The notes under the pieces: model-generated
Databases searched by the model: none
Seen by the model: only the letters and a program-made list of their open reading frames with translations
Told to the model about the DNA's origin: nothing
DNA from: Leucaena leucocephala
Taxonomy: Eukaryota > Streptophyta > Magnoliopsida > Fabales > Fabaceae
Assembly: GCA_037074615.1 (NCBI GenBank)
Contig: CM073569.1
Location: 3,416,001-3,480,000 of the forward strand
Length of the DNA: 64,000 nucleotides
Reading direction: 5' to 3'
Program-made: the position numbers and the translations under genes
In this document: positions 47,470-58,159 of the stretch, piece after piece
Layout of the letters: each line of letters opens with the position of its first letter
Position numbering within the stretch: the first letter of the stretch is position 1

Positions 47470-48090
47470 CATCACTTATTTTTCATGCTTACACACACAC
47501 ACCCCTTTCCTCACGCAACTTTATTTATGTAAGATTTTTATGTTTATTTTTACCTCTATATATCACCTCACTACTTTATGTCATCTCTTCGTACCAAATC
47601 GGGTGGTGGTTCTTTTTTCTTTTTCTTTTATTTTTGATAAGTCCAATGAAATTATGAATCCAACTGACTGCTTCTTCTGTGGTCTTGGGATAAGATCGAG
47701 CGGCACTACCCCACTTTCTTTGATCGAGTGGCAATCATATATTTGGAGGAAGGAGGGTTCAATGAAGAACAGAGGGAGAAGGAGGGTTGGAGGAGGACGA
47801 CGGTGGTTCTTGATGAAGATGAAGGGATGAAGAGGGAAGGGGGAGGAGGCAGCGGCTTAAGTATGCATGACCCTAAGAGTTTTTATTTTTTAAATAATAA
47901 AAATGGGAGTTAAAAGTTGACACATAAAATAGTTTAAAATGTCATATTCTCATTTGGTGACGTGGTGCACTAAGTGCCCCCAAGAATTTCTCGTGACTAA
48001 TATGATTACATAGTTGATGGTTTATTGCTTGGCATCGAATTGTTTAAGCTGAAAGTAGAACAGAGGAAGGAGCGAGAAAAACAGAGCAGA
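47470..48090. other. Spacer between transporter pseudogene A and the intact transporter gene
   Basis: Frames at 47441-47913 run through GGA-rich sequence with no domain. The right end is the promoter side of the intact gene. Confidence 0.5.
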
Positions 48091-48096
48091 AGATCG

Positions 48097-50890
48097 ATGG
48101 AGGATATAAAATTAGCAATATCAATGGTGGCAGCTCAGGTGTTGGAAGTAGGACTCGGCACTCTGATAAAAGCAGCGACCAGCAAAGGGATGAGCGACTA
48201 TGTTTTCGTTGTGTACTCAAACGCCATGGCCCTCTCTCTCCTTCTCCCATCTTCCTTCCTTTATTACAGAAAGAGACCTTTTCCCTCCATCCCCACCTCA
48301 ATCATCGGCAGAATATTTCTTCTCAGCTTGCTCGTGTATATTATATTACTCCATATCTTATCTTTGGTGTTACTCACCACAGCAAGAAATTAAAAAGTCT
48401 CTGTTTTAATCAGAGGAATTTGTTGTTAGGTGTGCAGGGCAGACATTAATATACACTGGTATCGGATATAGCTCCCCTGTTCTTGCTTCAGTCATGGCCG
48501 ATCTCTCCCCTGCTTTCACCTTCCTTCTTGCCATCGTTTTCAGGTATGTATCAGTTATCACCCACCGTTCTCTCTTTAAAACCAGGGTTTCTTCCACTAA
48601 AGGTATCAAGATTATTTGCAGATATGAAAATCTGGAAGTGAGGCAAGTGAGCAGCTTGGCAAAATGTATGGGCACAGTGTTGTCCATTGCAGGGGCGTTA
48701 ATGGTGACACTGTACAGAGGTGAGGCAAAACGTAGTGGAGATTCCAAGTTGGAAGACGATGACAAGGCGACTATTATGGGTGGAGGAAGATTCGTGTCGC
48801 AAGATGAGTGGCCTCTTGGGGGCATTCTACTTGCACTTGGCAGCTTCTGTCTTTCGATCATTTTTAACGTTAAGGTAGGCTCAGATTTTTCATTTGTGGG
48901 CCCTCACTGCTATTTTTCTACTTTTCTTTTCCGTTTTTGTCCCGATATATATATTTTTTAAACGAAATAGATTTCTCATTTGTGGCTGTCGCCCTTGGGC
49001 AAGGCCATACTAAAGGGACTTTATCCCTATATTTTATATCTTCTCCAACATAGTTCTTATAACTTAACGAAAATTTAGATTTGAGTTTAACTTTACTTAT
49101 TCAGCGTTAATACTGTTAGGTAGACTCACGTAGGCTGTTGACTACTATTTTAGTCCTATATATAAATTTATTCTAAGTAATTTTTATATATTAAAAAATA
49201 TTAGTTAAATTATTTAATATGTATCAAATCTAAAAATTTCCCCCAAATTTACCTATATTTAGAATGAGTACTACTTTATATTTTTTCTAAAAAAAATTTT
49301 CTCTATATTTATGATAGGAGTAAAATTAAAAGACACTCGTTAATATTTCTATAAATAGACTTATATTAATGACAAACACTTTCGGCCAAAATATACCTAT
49401 ATATAGTATCAGTGATAGGATTGAAGTGAGTTATATGTAGACATTAAAAATAAAATTAATTAAAAGTATAGGCTCAAAAATTATAATTGGTTAAAATATA
49501 TAGACTAAAATTAAAATTTATTTAAAATATAGATAGGGTTAGGCCCTATAAAAAGGCAATTTGAATACATGACAGAGGATGAAGAAATTAATTTTAACTA
49601 ATAAAATTGCTTTTTGAACAGAGAAATCAATTTTCAACAATAAAATATGATTTCCAAAACTAAACAACAAAATTGTTTTATTCTAGATGTGTATGTGTTT
49701 TTTTCCCAAATGATCGCGATATAAAATAATCTTAACAAATACCAGTCTACTTAATCTTCATATAGTTTATACCGTGCGTAAATGGTTGGAAGTTGAATTG
49801 GTGTATTCCTAAAGTAATATTGTTTAATGCATTTTAAATAAATTGACGAAATCAAATCTGAAAGTAAGAAAACACAGTATGAATTCAAATATGCTAGAAA
49901 TTAATTAATAGATTTTATTATACATACACACACACACATATATATCATTTGTATTGGATGATACACAGAATTGATGTGTATATATATATATGCAGACATG
50001 GATAACGAAGGAGTATCCAGAAGTTGTAATGATAGCAACCATTTCATGCAGCTTCGTGGTGATGGTATCCAGCATTGTTACTCTTATTGCTGAGAGAAAT
50101 AATGCTCAAGCATGGACTCTTCGTCCTGATATGGAGTTGGCTGCTGTATTATATTCTGTAAGCGTACATATCTTTCATCACACTTAAACTTAATTATATA
50201 AAATCTGATGATATTATTATTTATTATATATTTGTTTTGGTATAATTACATGTTACTCCCTTATCATTGATGTGTGTGTGTAAAGGGCATTATTGTGGAA
50301 CCAGTGAGAAGCATGACGAATATATGGGCGTGTGGAAGGAAGGGACCAGTGTACGTGGCCATGTTTACTCCTATAGGAATGGTCATTGCACTTGCCATGG
50401 CACTTTTATTCCTCGGCGAATCTCTTTCTCTTGCAAGGTACGTATGTGCATATATAATCTACAGAGAAAATTATTCATAAATCTTAAAACAAAAGGATTA
50501 AATACAGATAGCTGGGTCTCACAAATTTTATATTTACACCTCTAATTTATATATTTATACGTTGAACTTTCATATTTATATATTTACATGAATTTCTCAA
50601 GACTTTATAGTATTTAATTTTCTTACCTGGAACATACGGATACTTTTCCCATATAAATATAGATATATATTTACAGTGTATAATTATAAAATGATTACGG
50701 ATAATTTCTCAATCTTTTTATTGTTTGTTTTTGATGGCGCAGTGTGATTGGTGGTGGAGTAATATCTGTTGGGTTTTATGGAGTGTTATGGGGGCAGTCT
50801 CAACAGGAAAAGATGGCTTCTGAGAGAAAAGCATTGTCTTCATCTTCTTCTAATGATGCAGTGCCTCTTCTGCAGAACCAGAGTGTGTAA
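48097..50890 (+). CDS. WAT1-related (UMAMIT/EamA) transporter, intact copy B
   Basis: Six exons: 48097-48335, 48430-48543, 48622-48874, 49996-50157, 50286-50437, 50743-50890. They join in frame to 355 residues, the usual length of the family. It is a ten-helix membrane protein of the drug/metabolite transporter superfamily with two EamA repeats. Motifs: AAQVLEVGLGTLIKAATSKG (first helix), YSSPVLASVMADLSPAFTF (conserved helix 4), AKCMGTVLSIAGALMVTLY, EYPEVVMIATISCSF, AAVLYSGIIV, KGPVYVAMFTPIGMVIALAM and FLGESLSL. The C-terminus ends VPLLQNQSV. Relatives move amino acids or auxin across plasma or vacuolar membranes; the substrate here is unknown. Closest remembered group is At3g28050/At5g40240. 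It lies between two dead copies. Confidence 0.92.
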
Positions 50891-50894
50891 AACT

Positions 50895-51530
50895 CAAATA
50901 TTAATATTTTTCTTGTGTGTAATTTTTTAGCTGTCCCTTTCATTTATATACACATGTAAAATTAATGAAAGTATTCCCTTTAAATATTACCCCATACTCA
51001 ACGTAATTTTAAAGCTCTATTTTCAATCTCATTCCTATTCTAAATTTATTAAAATTCAATTCTTCATACTAAAAAGGGTCTATGATCCGTGATCCAAGTT
51101 CTAAAAAGCAAGTGTGACATAGAATTAGAAACACAATTCTCAAGTTTTAGGGGTTATTTGGTAATTGGCAGGCAAGAAAAAATAAAATGCAAAAAAAAGA
51201 GAGTAAAGGAATTAAAAGATAATTAAAAATTTAAATTTATTTCTGAACAAAAAGTATTCTTCTAATATCTGAAATATTAGTGGTCGAAGAGTTTTTAAAA
51301 AGTACAAGGAGTATGTTAATTTTTTTATTTTGAAATTTTGATTTCTAAAGTATTTAAGTATTATTAATTATTAATAAATTATTGCATGGTTGAAAACGTC
51401 CAAAGTCGATGGAGTAGCGCAAGTTTAACTTTGCGTTGAAGCAATAAAGGGACAAGCTGAGAGTAGGAAGAGAACAATATATACAAGAGGAAAGCAAAGC
51501 AAAGGAAGGAGCGAGAAAAACAGAGCAGAA
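50895..51530. other. Spacer between transporter copies B and C
   Basis: AT-rich 3' flank of copy B and 5' flank of copy C. No other feature seen. Confidence 0.55.
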
Positions 51531-52719
51531 GATCAATGGAAGATATGCAAGTAACAATCTAAATGGTAGCAGCTCAGGTTTTTGAAGTAGGATCGAATAC
51601 TCTGATCAAAGCAGCCAACACTAAAGGGATGAGCGATTGTGTTTTCATTGTGTACTCAAACGCCATGGCTCTCTCTCTCCCTCTCTCCCCTTCTTCCATC
51701 TTCCTTCCTCTATTACAGAAAGAGACCTTCTTACTCCATTACCACCTCAATCATCTGCAGAATATTTCTTCTCAGCTTGCTCACGTGTATATATATATCG
51801 CGTTTTATCGTTGGTGTACCCACCACTGCAAGAAATTAAAAAGGCTATGTTTTTAATTACTGTAACTTGCGGTAGTTGTGCAGCGCAGACATTGATATAT
51901 ACTGGTATCGGATATAGCTCCCCTGTTCTTGCTTCAGTAATGGAGGATCTCTCCCCTGTTTTTACCTTCTTTCCATTGTTTTCAGGTCTGCATCATTCAC
52001 CATCTCTTTAAAACTAGGGTTTCTTCCATTAAAGCCATATCCATTGACATGAAGGTATCAAGATTATTTGCAGATATGAAAAAGTGGAAGTGAGGCAAGT
52101 GAGCAGCCAAGCAAAATGCATCGGGACAGTGTTGTCCATTGCAGTAGCTTTAATGGTGACACTGTACAGAGGTTCCAAGTTGGAAGACAATGATAATTCA
52201 ACGGCGGCTATGGGTGGAGGAAGTTCCTTGTCACAAGATGAGTGGCTTCCTGGAGGCATTCTACTTGCACTTGGCAGCTTCTGTGTTTCACTGATTTTTA
52301 ACGTCGAGGTAGGGAATTAGTTTTTTATTCATTTGTGGGGTCCTTTCATTTTTCTTGCTGCTTCTCTTTCCCAATCTCATAACCCCACAACCATTGCTTG
52401 CACTTTACGTTTAATCTAATTTACTCGTTACTAAAAACTCTCTTCATGACTCCTCCTTCATCATTGTCTTTCTCATCTTGGAGGCCACCTGCGGCTATGT
52501 ATGTATGTAAGTATGAGCGTGTGTGTGTGTAGTGTTATTATAAAGTTATTTAATCATTTATGTATGCAGACATGGATAATGAAGGAGTATCCTGAAGTTG
52601 TAATGACAGCAACTATTTCAGGCAGCTTCTTTGTGACGTTATCCATCATTGTTGCTCTTGTTGCTGAGAGAAATAATGCTCAAGCACAGATTCTTCGTCC
52701 TGGCTGCTATATTATGTAC

Positions 52720-53395
52720 GTTTGGTAAACTTTAAAATCTTAATTTTAAAGAGGTTTCTAACTCAAATTTTAGTTTATAAAAATTTTAAAATAAACAGCT
52801 ATATTTGTTTAAAATAGCTTTTGGATCAAATTATAATTTTAAATAAGTTACTGAGAGTAACTTCTATAACAGTAAAAGAGTTTATGGACTATCTATTTAC
52901 TATTTTACCCCTATATTTTCCCATTCTCTCTCCTCTCTCCCCTTCTCCTCCCTCCTCTGTCACTACAAGAAATCCTAGATCTACTTCGCCGTGCTACTTG
53001 GGGGTCGCTATCGTCAGCATAGTCGTCCATCTTCTTCAGTTTTGTGGTGCTACTCCGTCTCTTGTTGCAGTTGTTGCTCTTGCTTGTTGTCGCCGTCGCT
53101 GCTCTTGCTCATCATCGCTACTCTTGCTCGCCATCGCTATCGCTAGTGGTCGGTAAGGCGACGCAGCAATGGAGGAAGAAGAATGCTGTGAAGAAAAAAG
53201 CTGTTTTTTTTATTTCATACCCTTTCTGATAAATTACCAAATACAAAAATCATTTTAAGAATATCTATCTAAATACTCATTTATCCAAAACTATTTTTTT
53301 CTATAAGATCTTTTCTGAAAACTTTTTTTCAAAAGTTATCTAAAAATCCTTTTTTCTATAAGTCATTTTCTAAAAGCCTATCTAAATTGGCCCTA
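52720..53395 (+). repeat. Terminal-inverted-repeat element family, copy 4, inside pseudogene C
   Basis: Left end near TACGTTTGGTAAACTTTAAA, right end CTATCTAAATTGGCCCTAT. The shared frame reads NKLLRVTSITVKEFMDYLF. It lies in intron 4 of pseudogene C, next to a MITE-like copy at about 53450-53700, so the intron was a repeated landing site. Confidence 0.6.
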
Positions 53396-53449
53396 TATTC
53401 TGTTAGCACATATATGCATGTTTTTCATAGCTCGCACACTTTATAAAAT

Positions 53450-53700
53450 ATCTGATATAATTTAATCCTTAATATAAGATATGTTTAACTAATTTAATTA
53501 GATTAAAAAAATTAATTAATATGCTATATTTTTTTAAGACACCCTGATCATCTCTCATAATTCTTTCCCTATTCTTTTACTTGATTATTGTTAATAGAGT
53601 ATCCATGAGGATAATCTAGAAAATATTGATAAATATGATAAATATATCTTATATTTATAACTAAAGTTAATTGCACTATTAAGGACATGAGGAGTATTTG
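53450..53700. repeat. MITE-like AT-rich repeat, copy 6 (reversed)
   Basis: Reverse orientation relative to 27314-27590: AATCCTTAATATAAGATATG at the left, TTGATTATTGTTAATAGAG inside, and ATTAAGGACATGAGGAGTA at the right. Confidence 0.5.
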
Positions 53701-54452
53701 TTTTTTGTCTAATTACACAGTGTCCCATGTATCTCATTAATCGTTGTATATATATATATAGGGCATTATTGTGGAACCAATGAGAAACATAACAAATATA
53801 TGGGCGTGTGGAAGGAAGGGACCAGTACTGTACATGGTCATGTTTATTCCTCTAGGAATGGTCATTGCACTTGCCATGGGACTTCTATGAATCTCTTTCT
53901 CTTGGAAGGTACGCATGTTTATATATAATATATAGGGGAAATTATCCATATAAGTCCCAGGTTAAAAAAAAAGGAAATGCAGATTAGTCCTAAAAATTTC
54001 ATAGTTAAACGTTAAAATTGCATATTAATTTATCGGCCGAGTTGTGTTATTTATAAGTCAAATTTATAAAGTTGAATTGCTCTAGATTTGTTAGTATATT
54101 TAATTTTCTTATATGAGATACATTGATAATTTTCTTCAATATATATAGCTAAAGTGTAATTATAAAATGATTATGAATAATGTTTCTATTCCTGTTTGAC
54201 CGCGCAGTGTGATCGCTGGTGGGGTAGTATCAATTGGGTTTTATGGAGTGTTATGGGGGCAGGCTATACAGGAAAAGATAGCTTTTGAGACAAAAGCAAT
54301 CTTTAGCTTTGCGTCTTCTGCAGAACTAGGGCCTGTAAAAGTCAAATATTAATATCATCCCTTATTTTTCATGCTTATATATAATTTTAATATTGTCTTC
54401 ATCCTACTTTATTATTTGTTAAACTTTTAATTGGGCCCATATTGTTTTATTT

Positions 54453-54907
54453 AGGGTATGTTTGGATTAACTTTTAGATAATAGATTATGAGAATAATAG
54501 ATTTTGAAAAAAATATATTTTAAAAATAGAGATGTTTGGATGATTAGTAGTAGAATTATTTTTTCTTAAAGGTATGGTTTGATTAAAAGTAGGAGAGAGG
54601 AGAGAGTGTAGAGAAAAGAGATGAGAGAAGAGATAGGGTGGAGAAGAGAGATGAGAGAAGAGAGAGAAAAGATATTAGAGAGGAGAGAGGGTATAAAAAA
54701 AAGTAAGGGTAAGATAGTAATTGGATAGTCTATAAGCTCTTTTACTGTTTCAAAATCTAGTTTCAATAGCTTATTTAAAACTATCGTTTTAAACTATAAT
54801 TTTGCTTAAAATCGCTTATGGACAAATATAACTGTTTATTTAAATTTTTTTAAAATTAAAATTTTGCTTAAAATTATAATTTTAAACTATAGTGCTAAAC
54901 AGGCACT
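54453..54907 (-). repeat. Terminal-inverted-repeat element family, copy 5 (reversed)
   Basis: Left end AGGGTATGTTTGGATTAAC and right end near GTGCTAAACAGGCAC. The minus strand reads FETVKELIDYPITILPLLF, as in the other copies, with a GA-rich middle on the plus strand. Confidence 0.6.
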
Positions 54908-54909
54908 TA

Positions 54910-55735
54910 GTTCTTTACTAGGGTGTCATTCTTAGGTAAACATTTGCAATTCAGTTTCATACGAAGTTTTGTTTTGCCCAATGTTCTGTCTCACTCTCAC
55001 CAAACTACTTGATTCTAACTGAAGAGGCTATATAGTTCTTTACAATAGAAAGAACTAATATTTAATTTTTTATTAAAAAAAAGTATTTATACTTAATAGA
55101 CGACAATATCTTTAACATGATTAAAATTTCACTTGACTAGCAAAAAGAAATGATGTTTACCTCTGCTTCTTTCCCTCAACAACGGGGTATGCTGCAACAA
55201 GAGGATGATTTGTGGACATTGAAGAATGGCACGAAGAAGCGAATATTGTAAGAGCGAGGTGTCATGTTGAATGGAAGCCACCAAGAAGCAAAGCAGAAGC
55301 TCAGATGCGATGGCTAATCCGGCATGTAAAAAACTTACTCTCAAGTGCGAAATCCATACGCTTCATACTGTAATCTTAGGGTTCCTAGGGTCTCAGAAGA
55401 TTGCAACTTGGATGCACCAAGAGCCGCCATGTGTAGCAAATGAAAATCAAGTGAAGTTTTAACTCATCATGAAATTGGATTATTCAAGTTATTTAATTTT
55501 TTGATATTTAATTTTTTTATTAATTATTATATCCCAGTTCCTTGAACCGTTGAACCACAACAAACCCGTTGTGCACGTTTTTAAAACGCTGATCTGGAGT
55601 CTGGACCATAAGGATAGGCTAAGGAAGATAGGATGTAGATGTATATAGGAAGCTGACTTGCATGGTTCAGAAGCCATTGGGATGAACCAAATCCCGGAAT
55701 TTTGAGTTTTGATTCCATTACTACTCATAATTAAG
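54910..55735. other. Upstream flank of transporter gene D
   Basis: No gene recognised; frames at 55129-55462 and 55489-55761 have no domain. The right end is the probable 5' UTR of the transporter starting at 55740. Confidence 0.5.
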
Positions 55736-55739
55736 GAGA

Positions 55740-58153
55740 ATGGGGAAGGTTGTTCTGCCATTTCTGGGAATGGTGGCGGCGGAGTGTGTCCAGGTTGCCT
55801 TAATCATTCTCAGCAAAAAAGTCATGTCTCAAGGTATGAGCAGCCTTGTTTTCGTCTTCTTCTCCAACTCCCTTGCTGCCCTAGTTCTGCTTCCTTCTTC
55901 CTTGCTTGTCCACAGGTAACTTCTTCGTCTCACACCCATAATATATGGGATATTACCGAATTGAACTGAACTATATCAAGCTTTCCTTCTTTGGATTCTT
56001 ATTTCGAGCAGATCTGAGAGTCCCCCAATCACGATTTCTACTCTCTTCGGATTCTTCTTACTCGGGTTGCTTGGGTAATTTGATTCCAGCTTTACTCTAT
56101 ATGCATATCGAACTTCAAATTTGGTAAATTTTAGTGTCTGATTTCCGGGGTATGTCATTTTGTGGGTTCTGAAACCAATATTTCTTTTTGGTCCCCAGCT
56201 ATTTGGCGCAGGTATTTGGTTATGCTGGGATTTACTACAGCTCTGCTACACTCAGCTCGGCCATGCTCAACCTTGCCCCTGGTTTTACATTTGTTCTTGC
56301 TGTTGCTTTTGGGTTAGTCTTCTCCTTCATGCCTGATGTTTTTTTTTTAAATATTTTTTATGCTGTTTTTAGATCATTATTGCTAACTGAAACATTGCTG
56401 CCTCAAACCGAGGCATGAGAAAGTAGGAGCATGTGCATCATAAGGGCGATTTTCAATTTCATTGTGATCTGAGTACTGTCTTCCCTCTTGTGTGCTGGTG
56501 AACTGAGAAGGGTCATAGCGGTTGAAATGAGCAAAATATGGACCTTCAAGATTTCTACAATGTCTGTTCTTGTCTTTTAGTTGAGGCATGCCAATTCACT
56601 CTTGTCCAGTGGTTCATCATCTAAATAATACCCTATCCTTTTCTACATTTTCCTCATAGGACAAATGATTCTCTTATGTTAATCAGTTATGATATATAGT
56701 TTTACACTCATGCCACTTTCACAGGAGTAATTGTTGCTCTTTTATGTTTGCCATCGACTTCAAGCCCATACGCAATTTTGTAAGGCTTGCCAATAAATTG
56801 CACCTACTAGTGTCCATCTTGTGGCTACTTCACATAAAATCCGTTGAAGCTCCTAATAAGCTTGCCTTGTATTGAAATGAGTTTGAATTTGAACAACACT
56901 GTTGTTGTTCAGACAGAAACTTTTTGAAGAGAACTGGTATTATAGCTTCACAATTCATAGAAATTTATTTATCTAAACTGAACTGATTGAGCTTGGTGGT
57001 TTCAGAATGGAGAGGTTAGATTGGAAAAGCTATAGTAGCCTAGCTAAATCACTTGGAACCATAGTATCAATTGCTGGTGCATTTGTTGCAACTCTATACA
57101 AAGGCCCTACACTTCTGAGTAGGCTATCTCTTGCAGACTCCTTTCCACAGAAACTTTTCTCACAAGAGTCTAATTACATGCTTGGAGGACTATGTCTTGC
57201 GGCAGATTGTTTGATGGGTTCAGCATACGTTATTGTACAGGTAAAAAGTCATTATGTATTAATAACGCTTTCATGATCAGCGGTTTCTAAAAACTGTAAC
57301 TACAATTTATGCTTGTGCAGGCTAAAATTTTAAAGAAATATCCGGCAGAGTTGATTATAGTATTCTTTTATTGTTTCTTTGTGTCCATTCTATCCGGCTT
57401 GACCTGCTTGTTTCTGGTGAGAGACGCAAGTGCATGGAGCTTACAGTCCAAGTTGAGATTGTTTGCAGTTCTATACTCGGTAATGGAACTATTAATGACT
57501 CGAATGCTTGGTTCGGATGGACTGAAAATAGGAGGAAAATAGGAAAAAAAGAATACTAAGAAAGAAAACTCCAAAAAATAGTAAGAAAAAATGTTTACTA
57601 TTTTTGGGAGTTTTTTCCCCTAATGTTCTTTTCTCTCAAATTTTCTCCTCTTCCAAATTAAGGGTAAATGTTACTAGTAATGATGACTACCACATAACAT
57701 GACATAGTCACTTAAAAATTCTAAAACCTCATCTGTGAACATGTTGCAGGGGATGTTTGGTTCTGCATTTCAAGTTGGTGTTGGTACATGGTGTCTCCAC
57801 CAGACAGGACCTGTTTTTGTTTCTATGTTCAAGCCCTTAGGCATTCTCATCTCAATGGTTGCAGGTGTCATCTTCCTTGGAGATTCATTCTATATTGGAA
57901 GGTAGTCTCTCTCTCTCTCTATGTATGTATGTACGTACGTACGTATAGAAAATATTGTCATGGTGTTTGGTTGTGTTGCTGAGGATATTGTTTCTAAGAC
58001 ATCATGTTTTTTTAATTGCAATGCAGTTTGGTTGGTGCTATTGTGATAGTTATTGGGTTCTACTGTGTGTTGTGGGGGAAAGCCAGAGATATTGAGGATG
58101 CTGGCATGGGAAGCTCAGAATCAAGTGCTGAAAACACTCCTCTTTTAAAGTAA
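55740..58153 (+). CDS. WAT1-related (UMAMIT/EamA) transporter, intact copy D
   Basis: Seven exons: 55740-55915, 56012-56074, 56199-56312, 57006-57240, 57321-57479, 57750-57901, 58027-58153. They join in frame to 341 residues. Motifs: GMVAAECVQVALIILSKKVM (first helix), FGYAGIYYSSATLSSAMLNL, AKSLGTIVSIAGAFVATLYK, KKYPAELIIVFFYCFFV, FGSAFQVGVGTWCLHQTGPV, KPLGILISMVAGVIFLGDS and GAIVIVIGFYCVLWGKARDI. It ends NTPLLK. Two EamA repeats, same topology as copy B. Exons 1 and 2 sum to 239 bases, exactly the length of exon 1 in copy B, so it has one extra intron at codon 59. The usual Arg before the central loop is Gly. Substrate unknown. Confidence 0.9.
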
Positions 58154-58159
58154 AATAAG

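Larger units (their letters stand above)
51536..54352 (+). pseudogene. WAT1-related (UMAMIT) transporter pseudogene C
   Basis: Close copy of the gene at 48097. The ATG at 51536 is followed by an in-frame TAA at 51560-51562. A later Met at 51563 could restart, but a 10-base expansion of a CT tract near 51670 shifts the frame. Exon 2 (from about 51880) lost four bases before its end. Exon 3 (52076-52309) is still open. Exon 4 (from 52571) lost the DMEL codons near 52700, and a terminal-inverted-repeat element sits directly behind it. Exon 5 (53761-53909) lost eight bases in the FLGES segment. Exon 6 (54209 on) has no VPLL tail. Dead as a transporter; fragments may still be transcribed. Confidence 0.9.
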
